Assembly: GCA_002633005.1 (NCBI GenBank)
Contig: NMRA01000729.1
Location: forward strand, 62,001-126,000
Source: Phoronis australis
Lineage: Eukaryota > Phoronida > Phoronidae
Length of the DNA: 64,000 nucleotides
Direction: 5' to 3'
Shown here: one piece after another, positions 52,701 to 61,700 of the stretch
Numbering within the stretch: the first letter of the stretch is position 1
Layout: the number at the start of each line of letters is the position of its first letter
Notes under the pieces: generated by a model
What the model saw: the letters and a program-made list of their open reading frames with translations, nothing else
Told to the model about the DNA's origin: nothing
Database searches by the model: none
Translations under genes and position numbers: made by a program

Positions 52701-55700
52701 TCTTGATGTCAATGGGATTTGCAGAAAATGACAAAAAATACCACGGCTTTTATTGTTTTATAGCTTTACGTCTTTAACTGAAGCTGTGTTACTTAATTCT
52801 GCAGTTTGACAATAAACAAATGTTTTTATCAGTTTTTGTGTTAAGTTGTTTTTGTTTTTGCATAAGATTTTGGAAATATAGAGACCGAGAAACGATCCCA
52901 TCGAGGGGTGTGTTCTAAATTTACCAGCCCGTAAAATTATTGAGATGCACAAAAATCTACACCATCAAATCCCTTGTCAAAAATATTTTTACCCATCACC
53001 CACCTAGTTGTACCATGTTAATTAACACCCAAGGTCACTGCTAACGTTTCGCCCCTGAGCAATAATTATTGGGCGGTCCATGACCCTCAACCTTGTTCCC
53101 ATCCCAGATTCCGACGGCTAGGGCCATGAATTTAAACGCTCTTTAAAAACAGGTTTTACCTCGTGGTTGTTGAGCTGATGCCCACCAGTAAAGAGACCAG
53201 ATTAATAGATGTTTGGACGTTGAAAGGGTTCTGCGAGGCGAAGACTAATGGCAGTTATCGATATATCACTGCAAAGTTGACCGTCGATGACGTACTAACA
53301 AATGGAACAATCTTTGTTGGAGACGGAAAAGTTTACGGAGGCTACGTAAATGTGGCGCTTGAACAAGGCAAAAAATACAAGTTTAAATTCGGAGTTGTTG
53401 TTCAGAATGAAGTCGTAAGTAACTTAAGTTCACAGTAAAGTTCACTGAATTTTGATTCTGTCCTGTACCGGCATTCGTTGAAGTAGTGTTCCATGAATGG
53501 TGAAAATGAAAATTCGAGTGACATTAATTTACAAAACCGAATGTCTTTTTTAAGTTGCATTCATATTTGTGTTTTGTTTCTTCTTTCAGGAGACCAAGGC
53601 ACATTTTCAAGTTTACCAGTTTAAAGAAATGTCTCCAAGTGGCTATATAGAAGGTTTGTTTATACTACATATTTCCAAGTTTAAAGTCCAAACCATAACA
53701 TGAAAATGGACTTAGAAGTGGTAGCTACGTGTTCTGCTTACTTGATATTTCGATTTTGCAGGTGCACTGACCACAACTATAGCTTTTGCTGAACTTCGAC
53801 GTGCTATAGGCTACATTATCATGTATTTCAAAACTGAACACATGACGCTGCAAAGAACTACCATTCATATTGCATACTGCATATTTTAAAGGAGAATGCC
53901 ACCCGATTTAATTAGTCCTTTTTGCCGTCTTAATTGGACTATATCCACATCGCCTCGCATACGGTCGACCTTACCTTGCCGAGAGGTGTCGCGATAACCG
54001 ATGAGGAAGGTGAGAAACCACTCAGCGACGTCAGTGGTTCACTTGCGGAGTGAATGCCGCTATGTTGCGGTGCATCGTTCCCGCTTTTCCGAACTATGCA
54101 GCTGCGAGGAAAGCAGGTGTATTGTTTTTTCGACTTCCTCGAGAGTCCGAAATGCTTAGGAAGTGGCTCGCGGTAGTGAAGAATAAAAAGTACGCTGTAA
54201 CTAGCAATTATGAGGTTGTGAAACATCTCTGTGTCTATGGCCTGCAGTCGTCGCGGGACAGTGCCTGACGAATGTCGGCTTACCAAATACCTATCTATAC
54301 GTACCGTTGTCTGAGCTTGTTCACGGCGCCTCTCTAGTATTTCTCCATCATTGTATTCCTGTTTGAACTGATAGCCTGTGAAACTTAACGATCCACCTGA
54401 GAAGTCTTCGTCGGGATGAGCTCTCGTCTAAGTCGGGATTGCGAGTTGTCATGTTGACGCTTATTACTGAGCGTTCCGTTTCAAAATGAATTATTCTCAC
54501 AAATAGCAATATTTATATAAAATTGAAACAAAGTCTGTCTCATTAGATGCAGTTTGTAATGCCTTTGGAGTGTTCGTGAGTGCAAATGATTTGACAGCCA
54601 GCAATGAATAAATCACTGCGTTACCGGCTTTAGGTGCAATAAAACTAATTGACGGGACACCGAGGCCGTGTGAGCTCATTCTAATTTAGTGTTTGCTGGC
54701 AGAAACTGTTGCGAAACAACTCGATTTCCATCCCACGGCCAGGTGTTAGGGGAATCTTTATTTACATTTACATTACTCAAATAATAATTGTCAATGTACA
54801 ACTTCTGCCCTGACGGTGCTGTGGCCAAAGCGGAACCTGAATTCGCGGCCCCCGACGAGTAAGTAGATTTGCAATTTCGTGGCTAATTTGCCAACATAAT
54901 CACGTGCACCTTACTTCTTTGACTCACTAGTATAGCATTTTCATGACTGGAAGGTTAGTTTCCAACTTTGGCTGGTTTGTGATCGTGATGTCTGATCGGT
55001 TTCCGAGCCACTTGCCGGGATATGACGAGTCAGTCCGTCCCCGACGGGCCCGATCGGGCTCCGAGCGGTTGGCCAGGATAACAAGCGTTTTGTGCGTTTA
55101 GAACTTAAAAAACAACACAGATCTGGGTTCTCCTGCCTGTATCTCACTGAAACATACTTCGAATTTATCTCCGAAAAGACCCCAAACTCCTGCTAAGAAC
55201 CTTATTGGCCTTCCGAACTTTGTAGGCTACAGTTTGTCCAAACAGCAATAAATCCGTAACAGCAAAATAAAACAACACGTTTTTATAAGAACTCGGTGTA
55301 TTTTTAAGGGTTTTACATCGAAGTTTGATGATTTATTGGTGTTAAACGATGAATTCAAGCAATAAGCTGACACCAGTAACCCGTGTTGAGAACTGCTGAA
55401 CAGACTGCGTGTGAAACCAATTACGTCAATGGATAATTTCAGGTGACAGGTAACGCAACCGTACGTGCCCTTATGGAGTAGAATTACTCGATCTGAGTTG
55501 ATACAAATTAAGTTGTTTTTTGGGTGGCATGCTCCTTTAAAGCTATTGGTTTGGTGTATTTATGTGAGAGTTGCTTATGTGTTTGCATTGCAAGTCATTT
55601 TTACTGGTATTTTCACCAACCCTAGCGAAGAACTATAAACAAGCCCGAATGACAACCGTAGGTGGCGCAATTGGTGGAGTTGCAGTGTTTCTACTGGTGG

Positions 55701-58700
55701 TGGTCGTTGCAGTTTTTATTTACCAGAGGTAAGATTGTAAAAACGGAAACAATGTGGCCGTGCCCGCCGCCGTACCCAGGCTGGCCCGACGGGTGCTTAA
55801 TTGCCACCCTCACGAGTAGATGAAGTCCACCTAAGGAATCATTTATGGGCAATTTAAGTCATCCTCATAGGGATTAAATTTGTTTGTAAAGAGAATGAAG
55901 AAACTATGACGTGAAAGATTGTGGACTGTGGAGTGGAAAACTAGCTGTGACGGGTACAGTCTGTCCATAGAAAAGCAAAACGTCCTCTAACAACAAGTTT
56001 GCACTTTCCCGTTGCAGTAAATGGCTACGGGCATTGTGGTCTGGCAAATTGCCGCGATAATTTGTCAACATGACGGGCAACTATGAACTTTTGGAGAACA
56101 ACCTTCTTTTAAAAATCCCCACCGTCGTCGACGGTGGTTTTGACATGACTTTCCATATCAAATGGCCCGCTGATGTAAAATGTTCACTGCGAATATTTTG
56201 TTTAGATGCATGTCCTATACAGATAGTCCAGGCCTGAATCAGAAATGTTGAACTGTGTTCTGATGTTTTAGCTGGTGTTTACTTAGTTTGAGTGATTATA
56301 GATAAAACACAATTGAGCGTGCAAATACGTGTTGCCTCAACTACAGTCACAAAATGTTGACAACTCCGTCCCGACGGTAATCATGCATTCACAAATTTTC
56401 TCCATGTGTTCATTGAGTCTATCATTACCGAGTGAAGGGACCTGCAATTACGATGGGCGGCCCAGCGCTGGGGGCTATAGCTCACCCAGCCCCTATAGTG
56501 CGCCACCCATGATAACATAGTTTCAAAGCAAAACATGACAAATTATGTACCGTCAGAGGTCCTAAAGTCGTGAGTGCCCTAAAGTCGTGAACGATCTTAT
56601 TTCCTCTTCTGCGCGATCCTGCGACATCTGGCGTTGAAGTTTCCAGCGTTCGTCTGCTTACGAACGTCAAACGAATACCCGGACGAGTTCGTATTCACAA
56701 TATGATAACAAACAGTGAGTGAGTGGCTTCTTTTTTCAAATGTATCTTAAAAACAGCATATTTCACTAATTCACTTTTGGGGCATGTTTGGGATATATTT
56801 TCGAAAATATTTATCGTTCAGATTTACTCAAACACGCGCTCCAGGGGTAGCTTGAACAATGTATCAAAATGTCCCAGGGTCGATAAAGTTTTGTAAGGCC
56901 AAAACAATAAAATACAGAGCGATAATTGATGCTGGGTTCTTGGCGTTTTATGTGAACAACCTCATTGAAAACGTCTTTGCACATCAAAGTTGGGTGCAAA
57001 ACTTATAACAATTTATTTCAATTGAAACTGAATTAATAAACAATGCAATGCATTTTTATGTCATCTAGAGTAACTGTAAGCACTGTAGTTGACTTGTGTG
57101 GTCATACTTCGTACGTTTCCGTCTAAACGAAACGTTCACGACTTTAGGGCCTCATTCTCTGCTTACGGATACAAACAAGGATTAAGATTTTCAAAGCACG
57201 TATATATGTGAAGACTGATATATGTCCATGACATCACAAGAGCAGTTGCAAACGGACACTGGGTAGTATGACAATCAACTGCTTATTATGCTTATATTCA
57301 CGACTTTAGGTCACCGGTGTATATTTATTTGGGCAATTTTACGTCCTGATTCATACGATCAAACCAAGGAGTGTAGCAAAATAGGAGAGTTCACTTGCGA
57401 GTTCGCTGTTACCGCTACTACTAGCGCCGCCAAGTGGTGAACAAGCAACGGTCAACAAGGAAGCGCTAAAACAATGGGGAAGGATGCATTTTGCAGTACG
57501 ATAAATTGCACCAATTCATCCACGACAACCCCAGACGTGTCATTTTTCAGGTTTCCTAAGGATCTGGAAAGGTAAGTATTATCGGTTATTCAATAATATG
57601 ATACATTGTCTTTCATTTTGTGTGTTCTGTTCACGGTCGTTAGACAAGTCGACCGCAGTCCCGGTGCCGCTGTCAGTTGTCTGCACTGTAGGCTAGGCCT
57701 ACTGGGCAGCCGGCGGAAGGACTCTGATTAACGTACGATGTGATCCTTAGCTTTTTGGATACTTGCAGTCCATGTATTCCAAATCAAAATGTCACTCTAA
57801 TGATCGCAGAGATAATTTTAGGAAAACATACCCATGGCCATGGTTGAATATGAATCATCGTGGTGACACGGCCATGGCAGAATCACAGCCGCAGGGCCTC
57901 AAGTCTTTCATTAGTCAAGTTAGAGAATCTGTGGGTCTCGGTGAAAAGTTGTGTGGCCATTTGAGTCGTAGTTTTTTAGTTGACACCAAGACGCTTTTGT
58001 CACTATCACAATCACAGTACGACAGGACTTCTGTAGTGTAGTGTAGTTTAGTGTAGGCTATCAGTCTTCTGTGAACCTGGTATGAGGTTTGTTCCTGAGT
58101 CTCTCATTGATTTCTGTTCAGGTGCAAGCACTGGGAGCCGACCTTATGAATAGAGATGCAACCTACTTGTCCAAGAACTGGAACTTATGCTCTCATCACT
58201 TCGAGGAGTCCATGTTCATCAATGAAGAACAAGTTGGTATTGAATGCAGTGCCCGAGGAGTATTTGATGTCCCTAATCCACCAAAATTGAAGATGTCAAA
58301 AAGTTCTCCGGAAATAATGTTACAGCTGTGGAATAGGCTTTTTTGCATTTATGATTATCGTCTCACAAAGCAAGTACTGGAACATCACGCGTAGAAAGGA
58401 CAATAAGTCAAAATCTGGTTTTCGTATTTTACTAAGGTTGATCAGATTGAAACATTTTATGAATGGTTAGTCTATGATTTGAAGAGAGCCAAAATGAAAC
58501 TGATGGGTCTTTTAGAGTCTGAATGGTGTGCTGACATTTTGTTAAACCCAAGCTATCCGTATCATTTTGCTTCTCAATGACAAACACCTACGTGAGTAAA
58601 TTAGTTATCAGCTTCAACACATTTCCTTGGCAAAAAGAGCTGCTGTTTACTAGTCAATTAATAGAGAGTAAGAAGGTTGGTTAGATTTTCTTTTTGTATT

Positions 58701-61700
58701 GATGCATGCGTTGCCTATTTTGTAGGTTTTTGGAGATTGTGATTAATTTAAGCACCAGTTGTGGCTAGGTAACAAATATGATCTTGTGGTTTAGCTTTAT
58801 CTTACCTGAAATATTTACTGTTATTGATAATATGAACAGTGGGTATAGAAAATAAAATTTTTAGTTTTATCATCCAAGTCTTTTTAATTCAGTTCTGTGT
58901 GAAGTTGTGTGGCTAGTGAATATTTTGATTGCTGTTCAGTACCTCTTAACTTTTTTTCATGACATTTTGAACTTGGACTACTTATGAGTGGTGATATGCT
59001 CAAATGTGGGGGGCTCGAATTCCTGACGATGTTGACCCTTTACTAACAAATGAGTGAGCGGACTAAAAAAAACGGGACCACCACTGTGAATTGCGCTTTT
59101 GCGTTTCTTTTGTGGACTTTTGTCTCATTTTCTCGGACTTTTTTGCTCTCGGGGCGGACCTTTTTGCCCACTTCGCCAAATGGGGGGCTCGTTCGAGCCC
59201 CCTGAGCCCCCTGGGTGCGCGCGTGGGAGAGTGCGATCGAGTTTACCCTATGCTGGCATGTCTAAGAAATAATTGGATGTTCTAAAATTATATCACGATT
59301 TTGTGGTAGTGATGAATTGCTTTCTTCTTACATGTGTAACACCCACTGCACAAAACAAACGATTGTTCACATTACTAGTATCATGGTGCATTGAGTAAGG
59401 AACACATGCGAAATTGTTGGGTGGGGGTGAAACCAGCAGTGAGCTAGGAGACACATGTTTGTCAATGGTCAGGGGAGCAACCAAAATTTGTGACGATGGG
59501 AGGGGCTCAACACTCAAGTGGCATACCCCATTGGTTTTTACCTGTTTAGCACTTCTCCCATTTAACCCCCCTGGGAGGTGGTCAACACCCATATGGCGCC
59601 CACCTGGTTTTTGCCTGGTACCCCCTTAGCTGTCACCTGGGAGGAATTACCCTCTGAACCCCCAGGAGCAATCATTCAAATTGTGTAGTCCATGGAAGTA
59701 TGAACTGTTATAAGGAAAGATAATTTGCCTTGTTAAGAACTCAAGCATGAAACAAAACCGTGATAGATTTTGAAGGGAGCTTCAAGAGAATAAAAACAAA
59801 TACACTTTAATATTGATTAAAATACACATTTTCATTCTCATTCGATTATAAGTGGATGTTAGTTTACGTATTCTAACCATTTTCAATCACACAGTAATTT
59901 TATTGCACGTTGAATGTCATTAAAGTATGAATTCATCATTGTTTACATTTTTCGGACTGCGCTCCTAAGTAAGTGTTGATTATTCACCGCTTGGAGCGCT
60001 AGTGTTTCGACGGGTAACCATTGCGGCGAATGGTAAAATGGCGGAGTGAACTCTCCTGTACTAGTACACTCCTTGAACAAACCATGAATTTAAACAAAGA
60101 TCATTACACCTCCGACATCATTACTTCCCCCCGTAAAGTCTCACATCAATTCGTTAAGTACGTCAGAGTAGCGCTGCATTTTATTTTAAAATCTTGAGGT
60201 GGAAAGCAAAGCAGACTGAAACTCAGCCAACACAATAGGTTCTCATGTATACTGGGTGGAGGCATATCAACTTCAATTAGTACTATCACTCGACAGACCT
60301 GTTTCGGAAAAACGACTCCAGGAAAGTGGTCCAGGATGGCGCAGCACCAATTGAAAAATATGAAGGAGAACCGAGAAAGGTCAGAGCGACAGGCAGGTGG
60401 CAACAAGGCAACTGGCACGGAGCTAGATGGAGGAGCATGATGTGACAAGACATGGTCAATGAAAGACGGCAACATTCAAGTTCATACTGATATCTAACTA
60501 CGACGTGTTAGCGAACCCAGTCAGGCTGCGTATGGAGGTTGACGAAGGACTTATCGTGCACTTTGTGCAACAAGCTGAAAAACCTTTCATTTTATTCTAC
60601 GGCATTGTCAGACAGTTCCTGCACATGGAAAAACGACCGAGTGTTGGGTGGTAATTAGAAATTGGAAAAGAAGAGTGAATGCCTGCAGTTCACTACCTTT
60701 TTGAGTGTTGGAGACTCAGCGCAGGGTCACGGAGAAGGCATCGCGTTGAATACACCAAAAGATAGGAAAATGGAGAACTAGATTCCTAAGAAAGACTGTC
60801 GAGACAACTCTAAGGTCAGAATTTGGGGCCGATGATAACTATGCAATTGATGATGTTGGCAATGACACTGTCAAGCGATGAGCCCTACAGAAGAAGCACA
60901 TGAGATAAGAAAAACAAGTAGCAGCAGCTTTGTGAAGAATTGCAAAGATGTTGAAGGCTATGGTGGTGAATGGGATGGGATGGAGGGGATCCGTAAAACA
61001 GTCAATATGGAGGACCTTTTGTGCATTAGATGTGACAGGGAAGGAAAGGATATAACTTTGGTGCAATGAGCGAGAGAGCAGAGAAGGCGGCACAAATAGT
61101 TTGGAGGAAGAGATAATGAACCAACCAGTCGTTCCAGACAACTTACAGCTGAAGCAGGAGTGATAAGATATTGATGATGCATCCGGAAGGAGGTCGACAT
61201 AAATCTGTCTCCACTTACCATTTGAGCTTATGTCCCGTAGACTATGAAAATGTCTCCATCGAATAAGAAATAAATAGGCATCCTATAAATTCATCCTCAT
61301 TGAGATCGTTGATACGTTTGGCAATGCACTTACACTTATCTGTGGCACGCTTTGAAACTTCAAGCGATGCATCCCGTGAGTTAATTAATTGAAGATCTTA
61401 ACAAGCTTGACGTAACATTACATTTTAGAGTTCTCTACGTTTCTGTGAGGTTTCATCAAGCGAAAACAAAAATTCCCACAAGTTATAGGATTTCCGGGAG
61501 TGATCTTTTAAAGCAGTTAGAAGCCTGTGTTCACCTGAAGACACTGACTTTTGATTTCGATCACTTTGCGCTGTATAATTCGTCTCAAATTGTTCCTTAC
61601 GAAGAAGTGACTTTGTTTCACAAATAACTCATAGATCCTTATTGCTCGAGACCTTGCTTGGAAAATAAAATGACAGTCCGAGACAAGTTAAGTTGTAGAG

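Larger units (their letters stand above)
57366..60075 (+). mobile_element. P-like THAP transposon with long terminal inverted repeats
   Basis: Left end AAGGAGTGTAGCAAAATAGG then AGAGTTCACT; right end is the reverse complement of CAAGGAGTGTACTAGTACAG then GAGAGTTCACT. Similarity extends about 100 bases inward, with indels. Flanking ATCAAACC (57358-57365) and AACAAACC (60076-60083) could be an 8-base target duplication with one mismatch, the size P elements make. At 2.7 kb it is near P-element length. It carries a broken THAP gene. It lies in the 7.1 kb intron after the transmembrane exon. Confidence 0.75.

Noticed and set aside
57763-58041. 92-codon frame between the two THAP exons
   Set aside because: No THAP or transposase motif, and it lies in the intron of the element; no splice-compatible short exon with C-x-x-W was found in it.
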